A stretch of DNA of 64,000 bases, taken from Aulostomus chinensis (Eukaryota; Chordata; Actinopteri; Syngnathiformes; Aulostomidae). Under the pieces are notes generated by a model that was not told the origin of the DNA, ran no database searches, and saw only the letters and a program-made list of their open reading frames with translations. Both the position numbers and the translations under genes were made by a program. Positions 8,605-20,183 of this stretch are shown piece by piece. Position 1 is the first letter of the stretch. Every line of letters starts with the position of its first letter. The stretch covers positions 1,353,001 through 1,417,000 of the forward strand of contig JBBMOA010000001.1 in assembly GCA_037954235.1 (NCBI GenBank). Direction: 5' to 3'.

Positions 8605-8945
8605 GTCAAATAAACTGGAGCCTATCCCAGCATCTACGGGCGAGAGGCGGGGTTCACCCTGGACAGGTCGCCAGTCCATCACAGGGCCAACACACAGAGA
8701 CGAACAACCATTCACCCACACACTCATACCTACGGTCAATTTAGAGTATCAATCAGCCTAGTCCCCTAATGTCCATGTCTTTGGACAGTGGGAGGAAGCC
8801 GGAGTACCTGGAGAGAAGCCACGCAGGCCCGGGGAGAACATGGAAACTCCACACAGAAAGATCCCACGCCCGAGCCGGGACTCAAACCCGGGACCCTCTT
8901 GCTGTGAGGGCACAGTGCTGACCACTGCACCACCGTGCAGCCCCG
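8605..8945 (-). repeat. Dispersed SINE-like fish repeat
   Basis: It carries the very common fish repeat words 'ggtcgccagtccatcacagg', 'tttggacagtgggaggaagc' and 'catggaaactccacacagaa'. On the minus strand it begins with a 'ggtgcagtggtcagcactg' A-box-like start and a GGTTTGAGTCC B-box-like motif (around 8880-8892). I recognise the repeat from general fish sequence but do not assign a library name. Confidence 0.7.
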
Positions 8946-9108
8946 CTCTAGGGGCTGGTCTGTCTAATTTCCTGCAGCCAGGAGGGAATTAAAGGCAGTC
9001 AGGGGTTTTTAATGTAAGTTGATGGTGTCTCATGCAATCTCTTTCAATACTCCAGTGGTGGTTTAAGTGAAGAAAAACATGGGTTAGTCAGTAGGACTCT
9101 GTGTGTGT

Positions 9109-9152
<44 letters not shown>

Positions 9153-9590
9153 CCATGCAGACTTTCCCTTGTGACAACCGATTTGATTTGGAAACCATCT
9201 CATTAGAAACACTTGAACTGTTGAACAGTAGAATTTGTTTGAAACAGTTTAAAACACTGAGTGACAGGATTGAAGAGGGAAGGTTTTTGTATTTTCAGTT
9301 TAATTCTAACTTAAAACTGTGGATGAACATTTTTAGTCGTTCATATTCTAACATACAGAGGAAGTCATGACATTCCCTTTTTTTAACCTGTCCTGTTCAG
9401 GAAATGGAAATTTAGCTGCTATGTTGAATCAGAAAAACCTTTTGAAGTCTACTTTTGCTTCAGTCAGAAAGTGGACTGTTGTTAACTCTCACAATGGTTG
9501 GTGATTGTGGAGGAAGACAAAGTCCTTATGAACCACTTTTTAACAGACACACATTTCTAAAGACACTGGTTCATTTTATTTTTCTTCTTT
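8946..9590. other. Non-coding, with GT microsatellite
   Basis: Contains a GT tract at 9100-9150 (one A interruption). No gene or splice-bounded exon was recognised. The frame following the GT tract has no recognisable domain. Confidence 0.5.
9100..9150. repeat. (GT)n microsatellite
   Basis: Fifty-one bases of GT with one interruption near 9113. Confidence 0.97.
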
Positions 9591-9662
9591 TAGCAGAGGA
9601 TGGTTTCGATCCATTGACCTCTGGGTTATGGGCCCAGCACGCTTCCTCTGCTCCACTCTGCT
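9591..9662 (-). tRNA. tRNA-iMet(CAT)-like gene, probably a pseudogene
   Basis: The 72-base minus-strand sequence matches the vertebrate initiator tRNA-Met in length, acceptor stem (AGCAGAG/CTCTGCT), anticodon arm (CTGGG CCCATAA CCCAG, anticodon CAT) and the 3'-terminal A. By my comparison with the conserved vertebrate form it differs at three positions: 11 (C to A), 16 (C to A) and 48 (G to A). Positions 11 and 48 break a D-stem and a T-stem pair. Downstream on the minus strand is an A-rich run (AAAGAAGAAAAATAAAA) with no TTTT Pol III terminator. These points favour a decayed or retroposed copy over a working gene. Confidence 0.8.
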
Positions 9663-9949
9663 CTACCATTGACTGAACAGTCCTTGTTTTAGGACAGCAT
9701 TCTCTGTCTTTGTCTCTGCCCTGCTCTCCTGCTCTCTTTCCCCACAACTGGTCAAAGCAGAAGGCCGTCCCCACTGAACCTGGATCTGCTCAACGTTCCT
9801 GCCTGTTAAAAGGAAGGTTTTCATCACCACTGTTGCAGGATGTGCTGCTGGTGGAGAATTGTTGGTGTAGATTCATTGAAGCAGTTTGGTGCTGGACCTG
9901 CTCTGCTAGTAAAGAGTCATGAGAGAACTTTGTTGTGACTTGACTTGAC

Positions 9950-10018
<69 letters not shown>

Positions 10019-10740
10019 ACACAGGATAAGAGGAAGAAAATGGATGGATGGATGTTTCCCAATGTGGCTCTGCAGCAGGAGGTCTTGTAGAAACAGGGAC
10101 TGACCTGACACCAGCTCCCTCTGGAACAATGGTTCATTCATTCATCGGTGCCAGGAGGCCTAAAAACACAAAACACCAATTCAATCCAGGACCTTGGATC
10201 CTAAACTGAAACTCCATCACACCGTGGCTCTGCTGGGGCTCCCACAGGTGAGTGAGGCTGAGCTCCAGTCTGCTCCGAGGAGTCAGCAGACATCTGCACC
10301 ACTCAGAGGTTTGGTTGGTGGCTTTGACAAAATCCCAACAAACTCAAATCCTGTTGAATCAGGAAGTTCTAGTTGAACTCTCATCCACGTCACATGACCA
10401 AGAAAACCTCCTCTTTCATTCAGACCCGAACAGACAAACATAGAAACATTGACACGACAGGTGGGCACCGTCAACTTAAAGCACGTTAAAATGGCAAAAT
10501 ATGAGGCCATGCATGCATTTATTATGCAAAATATTTGATACTTTATTGATAATAAGGATTCCAAGAAACTTTTGGAAACCAGGCCACCCTGTGCCGTGTG
10601 CTAGCCTATGGAAACAAACAGACCCAGAATCACATATAGAGGTTCAGGTTCTGGATGGTTCCTGCAGTAAAAGGCATATATATCCAAGTGTGTGTGTGTG
10701 TGTGTGCATGCATGTGTACCGTAAATGACCAATTAGTCGC
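9663..10740. other. Non-coding, with CA and GT microsatellites
   Basis: Holds a CA tract at 9952-10013, a short 'ggatggatgg' run near 10042 and a GT tract at 10688-10706. The frames across these repeats are translated microsatellite. Nothing resembling a conserved exon was seen. Confidence 0.5.
9952..10013. repeat. (CA)n microsatellite
   Basis: About 62 bp of uninterrupted CA. Confidence 0.97.
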
Positions 10741-11345
10741 AAAATCGATGTGGACCCCGGGCGTTTAAAAGAGACCAGGCGTCTCTTGGTAACAAGCTTT
10801 TATTTTGGCACTGGCCAGCACTGGGCCACTATTATTCTTTTTTTAGCAATAGGTATACAAGGTATAACAATATACTGTAGTACTTTAAAGAACAGTAGTG
10901 CAAATATCAAGATTGTCCAGAGAACACTTTACACAAGAACACTTTATTAGGAAGAAAAGGGGCGTGACAACTCTAGGCCCGTATCCTTCCACTTCCACGA
11001 CAGTCTCATGAGGCCAATATAGCAGATCTACACATTCACAACGCGTCGACGTTGTCACCTTGTCGAACTTTTTTTTTCTTTTTTTGCATGGAACTGAGAG
11101 CTTGAAGATTTGCTGTCTGCGGTGCACTGACATTATGAGACATAAATTACTGGTCAGTTAAAATAAATTGCAAAATCTTACATGAAACCAAGTTAAAATA
11201 ACATTGATCTCAAATAATGGCCCCCAGGCGTTTAAATGAACCTGGCGTTTATTTGAGACAGGTGTCTACTTTACAAAATGAGGTCGGACCCTCGGCCATC
11301 AAACGAGACCCGGCGGCACTTTGACACCAGGCTGTTAATTGGTGA
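10720..11345. repeat. Possible non-autonomous DNA transposon
   Basis: Near the left end 'cccgggcgtttaaaagagac' and 'caggcgtct', and near the right end 'ccaggcgtttaaatgaacct' and 'ggcgtttatttgagacagg', are variants of one GC/T-rich word. They bracket an AT-rich middle that includes a T-run at 11069-11085. This arrangement suggests one repeat with related ends, but I could not define terminal inverted repeats or a target duplication. Confidence 0.3.
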
Positions 11346-11789
11346 TTTAGGGTTGATGAAGGTTGATAACATCCACTCCAAATAGTCAAACACAGGGGTG
11401 AGGATACAAGCAGAGCCTCTACATGGAAACAAAAGCACTGACAACTTTAAAACTGTACAGCGAGTTAAGAAAAATACTCTCTTTAAACCTTTTTATTAAC
11501 TGTCCTCATAAACCTGTCTATTAATAAACTTTCTATTCTTCTGTTAACTTTAAGTTCACTGTTCAGTAACTGGATGGATGACAACAACAGAGATGCCTGT
11601 TTCTGAGTTGAGTCATTTGGAGGTTGATCTCATGGTAGATAAAACTGCAGGCTCACTGCTGCAGAAGCTTGCTTTTTCCTTTGTTTGGTGACGCATTTCC
11701 TTTGTTTGGCAGGAGGCAGGGTGAAGGGAAGTAGACCCAAATGAAGACGAGGGGAAGGAGGGTGCACAAAAGAGGTTTGTTAAAGAGAC

Positions 11790-11935
11790 TGGAGACTGGA
11801 GACTGGAGAGACTGGAGACTGGAGACTGGAGACTGAAGGCTTAAGAGACTGGAGACTGGAGACTGAAGGCTTGAGAGACTGGAGACTGAAGGCTTAAGAG
11901 ACTGGAGGCTTGAGACTGGAGGCGAGAGACCAGGG
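11790..11935. repeat. 'gagactg' minisatellite
   Basis: Imprecise tandem units of gagactg/gactgaaggctta. The same position in copy 2 (23566-23600) has only a few units, so the array expanded after duplication. Confidence 0.85.
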
Positions 11936-12229
11936 AAACCTGCAGGCTTGAGACTAGCAGCTCGTGACTGGAGACTTGTGGCTCGTGACTGGTGGCTGTC
12001 ACAATGCTTGACGTAGACTTTGACATCACAACACAGCAGTACAATAAACACCACCACACTACCGACTCCATCACTCCTTCAAAAAGAAGAACATTAACAA
12101 CAGAGAACAGCTCCGTGGTAGAATTCAACACTTGGCAACTAAACAAGAGGCAGAGTCGTCTAAAAATACATAAGAAGGTCCTCAGTAGAGCCAGAGCCGC
12201 CTCAGTAAACACAGAAACTGCTGTTAAAC

Positions 12230-12565
12230 CAGATATTTCTTTAGACCACTTTTATCAAATTAACAGTCCAGAACTTCATTCAATGATGACCTCATCAAAA
12301 CCTTCGTCCTGTCTCTTAGATTGTTTCCTACTGGGCTGCCTAAGGAAGTCTTCCCTCAGTGAGCACCTCTTTATTCAATCTGATTCCTCTGTCTGTAGTA
12401 ACAGGATATGAACCACAGTCCTTGAAGGTAGCTGTCATTAAACCACTGCTTCAGAAGCCTCCTCTAGACCCTGAGGTTCCAGCCAACTATGGACTGACAG
12501 CTAACCTCCCCTCCTCTCTAAAATCCTGGAGAAAGCAGTTGTGTTGCAGCAGGTATCTGGAGGGT
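12230..12565 (+). mobile_element. L2-type LINE reverse-transcriptase fragment
   Basis: The plus-strand translation contains SSKPSSCLLD, then in another frame GYEPQSLKVAVIKPLLQKP followed by LDPEVPANYG. These match the characteristic start of the fish L2/CR1-group RT domain (IKPLL.KP.LDP...NYRPI). There are frameshifts between these blocks. The fragment ends at about the zinc-finger 3' end. The same fragment is present in duplicate copy 2. Confidence 0.7.
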
Positions 12566-12607
12566 GGGGGGCTGTTCATTCAGCCCTACCTGCACCTCGC
12601 TCTCTTG

Positions 12608-13281
12608 TCATGCTTCAAAGCCACAGCATGGCAGTGTTTTCTCCCCAGTATGGGTTCTCATGTGTCTTTCAAGACTTGCCTTAACTGAGAATTTTTTGCC
12701 ACAAACTGAGCAGGGGAATGGTTTCTCCCCAGTGTGTGCTCTCATGTGTGATTCTAGATTTGCCTTATTTGACAATCTTGTGCCACAAACTGAGAGGGGA
12801 ATGGTTTCTCCCCAGTGTGTGTTCTCATGTGTTTTTTCAGACACCCCTTTTCTGAAAACTTTTTGCCACAAACTGAGCAGGGGAATGGTTTCTCCCCAGT
12901 GTGCGTTCTCATGTGTTTTTTCAGACACCCCTTTTCTGAAAACCTTTTGCCACAAACTGAGCAGGGGAATGGTTTCTCCCCAGTGTGTGTTCTCATGTGA
13001 TTTTTCAGACTTCCCTTTACTGAAAAACTTTTGCCACAAACTGAGCAGGGAAATGGTTTCTCCCCAGTGTGTGTTCTCATGTGATTTTTCAGACTGCTCT
13101 TTACTGAAAAACTTTTGCCACAAACTGAGCAGGGGAACGGTTTCTCTCCAGTGTGTGTTCTCATGTGTCTTTTCATCCATACCTTTTCTGAAAACCTTTT
13201 GCCACAAATTGAGCAGGGGAACGGTTTCTCCCCAGTGTGTGTTCTCGTGTGTGTACCTAAACCACTTCTATATCTAAAACC
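12608..13281 (-). pseudogene. Truncated, frameshifted C2H2 zinc-finger gene
   Basis: Minus-strand remains of a poly-zinc-finger gene. There are seven CxxC-H-x3-5-H units with TGEKPFPCSVCG linkers, plus the C-terminal end of the first finger. A single C is missing at about 12794 ('actgagaggggaatgg' versus 'actgagcaggggaatgg' at the matching site near 24469). This puts the last two fingers out of frame. The 5' part, which in copy 2 is an acidic region of ~210 residues, is absent. At 13282 the sequence switches to Penelope DNA. Fingers near 13085-13115 carry the variant K/SSFSVKSSLKNH, which copy 2 lacks. It cannot encode an intact factor. Confidence 0.88.
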
Positions 13282-13282
13282 T

Positions 13283-13684
13283 GGTCAACTGGATGTAAGT
13301 TTATCTTGAAGACGTTTCACCTCTCATCCGAGAGGCTTCTTCAGTTCTAGTGAAGAGTGTGGAAACTCCAGCTTATAAACCTATGTGGGAGTGGTCAGTG
13401 CTATTGTGGTGGAAACGACCCTCCCGAGACTCACCTGGCCTCTCCAAACGACAGTCGTTGTGCGGTGTCAGGGAGTTTCAGGGGTGGTCGTTAGGGAGTT
13501 TCACCGACCACTCAGATGCTAATGGGCTGTGCTGGCATCAGCCGTTCCACATGGGTCTTTCAGCTGAACTCTTTGGGGAAGCTTTGAAAGGACTTGGTTG
13601 TAAATAGGTGAAAGGAAATGTCGCAGTCCACCTCCTCTGTTCAAAGATGGTTTCTCTATCCTGACGTGGATGGCTTCTTTAACT
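13283..13684 (-). mobile_element. Penelope-like 3' fragment
   Basis: About 400 bp nearly identical to 1127-1525 (3' UTR and the end of the GIY-YIG region) in the same minus orientation. It starts at 'ggtcaactgg', directly on the broken zinc-finger gene, and stops at 'ggcttctttaact'. I see no target duplication, so it marks a rearrangement junction better than a clean insertion. Confidence 0.88.
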
Positions 13685-13841
13685 AAGGAGTTAAAGATGA
13701 CTTCGTGGATGGCTTCTTCAACTAAGGAGTTATCATTATCTATCTATCCACGTCAGGAGTTAGTTTGCGGGTAATTTGCGAAAAGTCTGGGAGAGCGACT
13801 CCTCGTGCGTCTCACCTCTCCATCAGCTAAACCGGAACTCC
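13685..13841. other. Scrambled junction between Penelope and satellite
   Basis: It holds a short hairpin (ctttaact-aagg-agttaaag, 13677-13696) and a 28-bp near-duplicate, 13666-13693 against 13705-13732, with one mismatch at a 39-bp offset. A short inverted scrap of Penelope sequence follows ('atccacgtcagga', near 13748). About 80 bp of unrecognised sequence precedes the satellite. Confidence 0.7.
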
Positions 13842-16800
13842 CCTCATTACATTACTTTCTGCATCATTTTAAGGTTAGTAGCAAGTCTCACTCCATCACT
13901 GCAGCATCATTTCTTAGGTTAGTAGCGACATACATTACATTACTTCAGCATCATTTTGAAAGTAGTAGAAACTCTTACGACATCACTGTAGCATCATTTC
14001 TTAGGTTAGTAGCAACTCTCATTACATCACTTTAGCATCATTTTGAGGTTCGTAGCAACTCTCAGCACATCACTGTCAGCATCATTTTGAGGATAGTAGC
14101 AACTCTCACTACATGACTATAGCATTATTTTTAGGTTTTAAGCAACTCTCTCTACATCACTGGAGAATCATTTCTGAGGTTCGTAGCAACTCTAACTACA
14201 TGACTGCAGTATCATTTTTAGGTTTTAATAACTCTCACTACATTGCCGTCAGCATCATTTTAGCATAGTAGCAACTCTTACCACATCATGGTAGCTTCAT
14301 TTTAAGGTAAGCAGAAACTGTCACTATATTACTGTCAGCAATTTATAAATTAGTAGCAACTCTCATTACATCACTTTAACATCATTTTGAGATGAGTAGC
14401 AACTCTCAGTACATCACTGTAGCATCATTTTTAGGTTAGTAGCAACTCTTACAACATCACTGTAGCTTCTTTTTAAGTTAAGCAGAAACTCTCACTACAT
14501 TACTGTCGGCATCATTTTGAGGTTCGTAGCAACTCCCACCACATCACTGTAGAATCATTTTTAGGTTCGTATCAACTCTCACTACATGACTGTAGCATCA
14601 TTTTTTAGGTTTTAATAACTCTCACTACATTACTGTAGCATCATTTCTTAGGTTAGTAGCGACATTCATTACATCACTTTGGCATCATTTTGAAATTAGT
14701 AGCAACTCTCATTACATCACTTTAGCATCATTTTGAAATTAGTAGCAATTCTCACTACATGACTGTAGCATCATTTTTAGGTTTTAATAACTCTCACTAC
14801 ATGACCGTCAGCATCATTTTAGCATAGTAGCAACTCTTACCACATCACTGTACCATCATTTCTTAGGTTAGTAGCAACTCTCATTACATCACTTTAGCAT
14901 CATTTTGAGGTTCGTAGCAACTCTCACGACATCACTGTAAGCATCATTTCTTAGGTTAGTAGCGACATTCATTATATCACTTTAGCATCATTTTGAAATT
15001 AGTAGCAACTCTCACTCCATGACTGTAGCATCATTTTTAGGTTAGTAGCAACTCTCATTCCATCACTGTAGCATCATTTTGAGGTACGTAGCAACTCTCA
15101 CTACATGACTGTAGCATCATTTCTTAGGTTAGTAGCAACTCTCATTACATCACTTTAGCATCATTTTGATGTTCTTAGCAACTCTCACGACATCATTGTA
15201 AGCATCATTTTTAGGTTAGTCGCAACTCTCACTACATCACTGTAGCATCATTTCTTAGGTTAGTAGCAAGTCTCACTACATCACTGTAGCATCATTTTGA
15301 GGTTTTTAGCAACTCTCACAACATCAATGTCAGCATCATTTTGAGGTTAGTAGTAACTCTTACTACATTACTTTCATCATCATTTTGAGGTTTTTAGCAA
15401 CTCTCACAACATCACTGGAGCATCATTTTGAGGGTCGTAGCAACTCTCATTACATCACTTTAGCATCATTTTGAGATGAGTAGCAACTCTCACTACATCT
15501 CTGTAGCCTTATTTTGAGTTAAGCAGAAACTCTCAGTTCATTCCTGTCAGCATCATTTTGAGGTTAGTAGCAACTCTCACTACATGACTAGCATCATTTT
15601 GAGGTTAGTAGCAACTCTCATTCCATCACTTTAGCATAATTTTGAGATGAGTAGCAACTCTCATTACATCAATTTAGCATCATTTTGATTTGAGTAGCAA
15701 CTCTCACTACATCTCTGTAGCCTTATTTTGAGGTGAGCAGAAACTCTCAGTACATTCCTGTCAGCATCATTTTGAGGTTAGTAGCAACTCTCATTATATC
15801 ACTGTAGCATCATTTTGAGGTTCGTAGCAACTCTCACTACATCACTGTAGCATCGTTTTGGGGATAGTAGCAACTCTCACTTACATCACTGTCAGCATCA
15901 TTTTGAGATTAGTAGAAACTATCACTACATTACTGTAGCATCAGTTTGAGGTTTTAAGCAACTCACTACATCACTTTCGCATCATTTTGAGGTTTTTAGC
16001 AACTCTCATTACATTACTGTAGCATCATTTCTTAGGTTAGTCGCAACTCTCACTACATCACTGTAGCATCATTTTGAGGATAGTAGAAACTATCACTACA
16101 TTACTATAGCAACAGTTTGAGGTTTAAAGCAACTCTCATTACATCACTTTAGCATCATTTTGAGGTTCGTAGCAACTCTCACGACATCACTGTAAGCATC
16201 ATTTCTTAGGTTAGTAGCGACATTCATTATATCACTTTAGCATCATTTTGAAATTAGTAGCAACTCTCATTACATCACTTTAGCATCATTTTGAGATGAG
16301 TAGCAACTCTCACTACATCTCTGTAGCCTTATTTTGAGTTAAGCAGAAACTCTCAGTTCATTCCTGTCAGCATCATTTTGAGGTTTTTAGCAACTCTCAT
16401 TGCATTACTGTAGCATCATTTCTTAGGTTAGTCGCAACTCTCACTACATCACTGTAGCATCATTTTGAGGATAGTAGCAACCCTCACTATGTGACTGTAG
16501 CATCATTTTGAGGTTTTTAGCAACTCTCACAACATCACTGTCAGCATCATTTCTTTGTTTAGTAGTGACTCTTACTACATTACTTTCATCATCATTTTGA
16601 GGTTTTTAGCAACTCTCACAACATCACAGTTGCATCATTTCTTAGATAATTAGCAACTGTCATTACATCACTGGAGCATCATTTTGAGATTAGTAGAAAC
16701 TCTCACTCCATCAGTGTAGCATCATTTTGAGATTAGAAGCAACTCTCACTACATCACTGTCAGAATCATTTTTAGGTGCGTAGCAACTCTCACTACGTGA

Positions 16801-17994
16801 CTGAAGCATCATTTTGAGGTTTTTAGCAACTCTCACCACATCACTGTAGCATCATTTCTTAGGTTAGTAGCAACTCTCATTACATCACTTTAGCATCATT
16901 TTGAGATTCGGAGAAACTTTCTCTACATTACTGTGGCATCAGTTTTAGGTTTTTAGCAACTCTCACCACATCACTAGAGCATCAGTTTGAGGTATTAAGC
17001 AACTCTCACTACATTACTGAAGCATCGTTTCTTGCGTTAGTCGCAACTCTCATGACATCACTTTAGCATCATTTTGACATCAGTAGCACCTCTCACTACA
17101 TCACTGTAGCATCATTTTGAGGTTAGTAGCAACTCTCACTACATTACTGTCAGCATTATTTTGAGGTTATTAGCAACTCTCACGACATCACTGTAGCATC
17201 ATTTTGAGATTAGTAGTAACTCTCACTACATTACTGTTCGCATCATTTTGACGTTTTTAGCAACTCTCACTTCATTATTGTAGCATCATTTTTAGGTCCG
17301 TAGCAACTCTCACTACATCACTGAAGCATCATTTCTTACGTTAGTCGCAACTCTCATGACATCACTTTAGCATCATTTTGAGGTTTTTAGCAACTCTTAC
17401 CACATCACTGTAGCATCATTACTTAGGTTAGTAGCAACTCTCATGACATCACTTTAGCATCATTTTGAGATTAGTAGCAACTCTCATGACATCACTGTAG
17501 CATCATTTCTTAGGTGAGTAGCAACTCTTACTACATTACTTTCATCATCATTTTGAGGTTTTTAGCAACTCTCACTCCATTTTTGTCAGCATCATTTTGA
17601 GATTAGTAGAAACTCACTACATTACTGTTGCATCAGTTTGAGGTTTGTAGCAACTCTCACCACATCACTTCAGCATCATTTTGAGGTTTTTAGCATCTCT
17701 CACTACATCACTGTAGCATCATTTTGAGATTCGGAGAAACTTTCACTACATCACTGTAGCATCATTTTGAGCAAAGTTGCAACTCTCACCACATCACTAG
17801 AGCATCATTTCTTAGGTTAGTACCAATTCTTATGACATCACTGTTGCATCATTTTGAGGATAGCAGCAACTCTCATGACATCACTTTAGCATCAGTTTGA
17901 AGTTTTAAGCAACTCTCACTACATTATTTTAGCATCATTTTTAGGTAAGTAGCAACTTTCAACAAATTAGTGTCAGCATCATTTGCCTGTCAAA
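13842..17994. repeat. ~43-bp satellite, block 1
   Basis: Roughly 95 tandem monomers averaging 43 bp. The consensus is built on 'gttagtagcaactctcacta' + 'catcactgtagcatcatttt' + 'gag'. Monomers differ by many point changes and by 1-2 bp at the 'tgtagcatc/tgtcagcatc' site. No coding gene lies in it; frames through it are short and meaningless. The last unit breaks off within 'tgtcagcatcattt' at the edge of the 14-kb island. Confidence 0.95.
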
Positions 17995-18480
17995 ATGCTA
18001 TTGGCTGAGAGCCAGTACCATCCCACGGGAAGTGACATCATCTGTCTCACACATAAAAATTTCAGTGCGGAGAAGATTCCTTCTCTTTGGTGGTTTTCTT
18101 CTCTTTGGTGGTTTTCTTCTCTTCGGTGGTTTCCAGCATCTTCAGAAGGTTCAACCTCTCCAGTGGTCTTCAACCTCTCCGGTTCTCCACTTCGGACCTC
18201 GAGCGGGCAGTGCAGCGATGACAGAGACTCCACAAGGACACCTCTCTGCCTCCTGTCACAGCGTCCAGAGAAGCCACCGTCGAGCCACGCAATCCGCGTG
18301 AACTGGTCCCTGGTGAAAGAAAGCTCATCCCAGCTTCTTCACCTTCCCACCAGTAACTCCAGCAGACCCTGCAGGCTGCCCCGCCACCGCTCTGCTGCCC
18401 TCCAAATCGAGCCGAACCGCGCTCCGAAACATGGAAACTGAATACCTTACCGCTCCACCGGGTCAAGTAAGGATTCCTTT
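17995..18480. other. GC-richer island edge, unrecognised exon-like segment
   Basis: Abrupt change from satellite. It contains an A/T-rich 'cacataaaaatttc' word near 18050, then three 18-bp units 'cttctctttggtggtttt' at 18080-18133, then GC-rich sequence to a 'tcaagtaagg' donor-like site near 18464. A plus-strand frame of about 150 codons spans it without any recognisable domain. It may be a promoter/first exon or a solo LTR-like remnant; I cannot decide. Confidence 0.3.
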
Positions 18481-18900
18481 CACTCGGCAGAGGAATAGCT
18501 TAGTGTGTTGTATAATGTCTATGAATGCTCTGTTTATGTGACGAAGTCCTGTAATTAGCAGAAATTACATAGCATTATATATTATTTATTGATGTTAGTT
18601 ATTAATAACTGTGACATCTCAAGAAGGTGTTACCTGTTATTAATACTGCACAAGTGTGTTAACACACACATTTTTGGGTTTACCTTTGTCCTCTCTCTCT
18701 CTCTCGCTCTCTCTCGCTAAGCACTCCGCTTAGTTATTAACATTCCGTAAGTTCTACCTCCACTGTGCTAACTAGCGGCTAGCTAGCCTCAGCTAACTAG
18801 CCTAGCTGTTAGCCTAGCTGTTAGCCCTGCTGCGACGCTCAGTGGTTGCTAGGCAACCAGACTCCCCCCTCCCCTTCCTTACTCCCTCACTCACACGTTT

Positions 18901-18954
<54 letters not shown>

Positions 18955-19732
18955 TATCACTTGTATCTTTAGTTTAGATAACAGTTGTACCAACGTGTTG
19001 CTGATTGATTGGTACACGGTGATAATAAATATATTTTTATTACATGAGAGGAGTCGTAGTGTCTTTTGTCTACGAACTTGTGGTCACGTGTCTCAGCAAT
19101 AGCCAGTGCTCCAACATCAGAGCTGTCCCTTGGTAGTTAATGTTACAGAATATTGACTGATTAGTAGATAAACTCTGTTAGAGACTGATAACTGTTACAA
19201 CTTCGGTCATATTTTAGTTTCCCTGAACTCATCAGGGTGGTGCCCCGAATAATTAATATTTAATATTAATTAGTAATTTATTTAATAATCGATAATTATA
19301 TTCATAATTATCGATTATCATTGTTTTTGACCAATTCGCTCTTCAGCGCACAACATATGGTTCATATTAACATGCAATGCAGTGCAAATACATTGTTTCA
19401 CAATGTAGATTTATAAAGCAGCAACTTCAAACACACAGACTGTATCCATTCCAACACTGTGGTACACGATGGTGTACAACATGGACATACAGAATGACCA
19501 CGAAAGCCAACATGTTATGTTTCTCTCAATAACAGTTCTAACAGTTAACCACATTTAGTGCAAACAGTAATCACACTGATATATTTCTCTAGTGTTGGGA
19601 GGACCAACATAAATAAACATTGAACAAAAACAAACAAACACCTGAGCAGTGCAGTGGTCTGGTCTCTCTAAACTCACCAGAGCTTGCTATCTAATAGCAT
19701 TTTACAACACTGGTACTTTTTTTTTTCCTTCA
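18481..19732. other. Intergenic or intronic, microsatellites and an AT-rich hairpin
   Basis: Includes a CT tract (18691-18720), repeated 'gctagcctagctgttagc' words near 18780-18825, a CA tract (18901-18951) and an AT-rich segment (19240-19320). The AT-rich segment has a 15-bp perfect hairpin at 19285-19299/19304-19318. No exon was recognised. Confidence 0.5.
18901..18951. repeat. (CA)n microsatellite
   Basis: Fifty-one bases of CA with one AA interruption near 18917. Confidence 0.97.
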
Positions 19733-19884
19733 TCAAACCATTAACATGAGCCTGAGCAGTGCACTGGTCTCTACAACTGTGTTAATAACATCATCGTTTT
19801 CCAGGGACATGTGTGGAACTGGACAACGATGATGTGGAACTGGGTCTTCGTAATCTTTACTGGCACTGCTGGCCTGCTGAGAGG
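19733..19884 (-). CDS. Candidate second exon of the ZMYM/hAT-like gene
   Basis: On the minus strand a 'ctgcag' acceptor at 19885-19890 precedes a frame that joins in phase to the exon at 20184-20307. It reads ASQQASSASKDYEDP and onward to VINTVVETSALLRL before a stop at 19733-19735. The join gives ~91 residues without a stop. The sequence is low in recognisable motifs and a further splice before the stop is possible. An alternative acceptor six codons earlier (caccgcag) would be out of frame. Confidence 0.3.
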
Positions 19885-20183
19885 CTGCAGCCATCTGCGG
19901 TGAAGCTAAGACAAAAGTTTCTCACATGAGTGCCAAACTTTTAAGAAGAGACAACTTTTGACTGTCAGTGAGTGGCTGACGTTTGCCAAAAAAATGATAT
20001 AATAACAGTGCAGCGTAACATTAGCGTTAGCACTTAACAGCTACTGGCTAGACTAGCCAGTAGCCAAACACAGTCACAGATAGCCAAAGTTTGTCAGGCT
20101 GCACGGTTATAGCTGCTTGTACAGCCTGAGCTAACATTAACGTTAGCTTAGCTAAGTTAACGCAGGATAAGTTTACTATTTAC

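Larger units (their letters stand above)
11470..13282. repeat. Segmental duplication, copy 1 (zinc-finger region)
   Basis: Collinear with 23251-24874, beginning at 'aaaaatactctctttaaacc' in both and ending in 'tatctaaaacct'. This copy is ~190 bp longer because of an expanded 'gagactg' minisatellite (11790-11930) and one extra zinc-finger unit. At its right edge the homology stops exactly where a Penelope fragment begins. The intact copy instead continues into the first finger and the acidic N-terminal region. Confidence 0.9.

Noticed and set aside
12754..13309. Plus-strand frames across the zinc-finger repeats in copy 1 and copy 2
   Set aside because: They are antisense translations of the 84-bp finger unit, again open because 84 is divisible by three.
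18000..19330. An LTR retroelement or endogenous retrovirus between 18.0 and 19.3 kb
   Set aside because: A TATA-like word and a 'tggtgcccc' primer-site-like word are present, but there is no paired LTR, no gag/pol frame and no target duplication.
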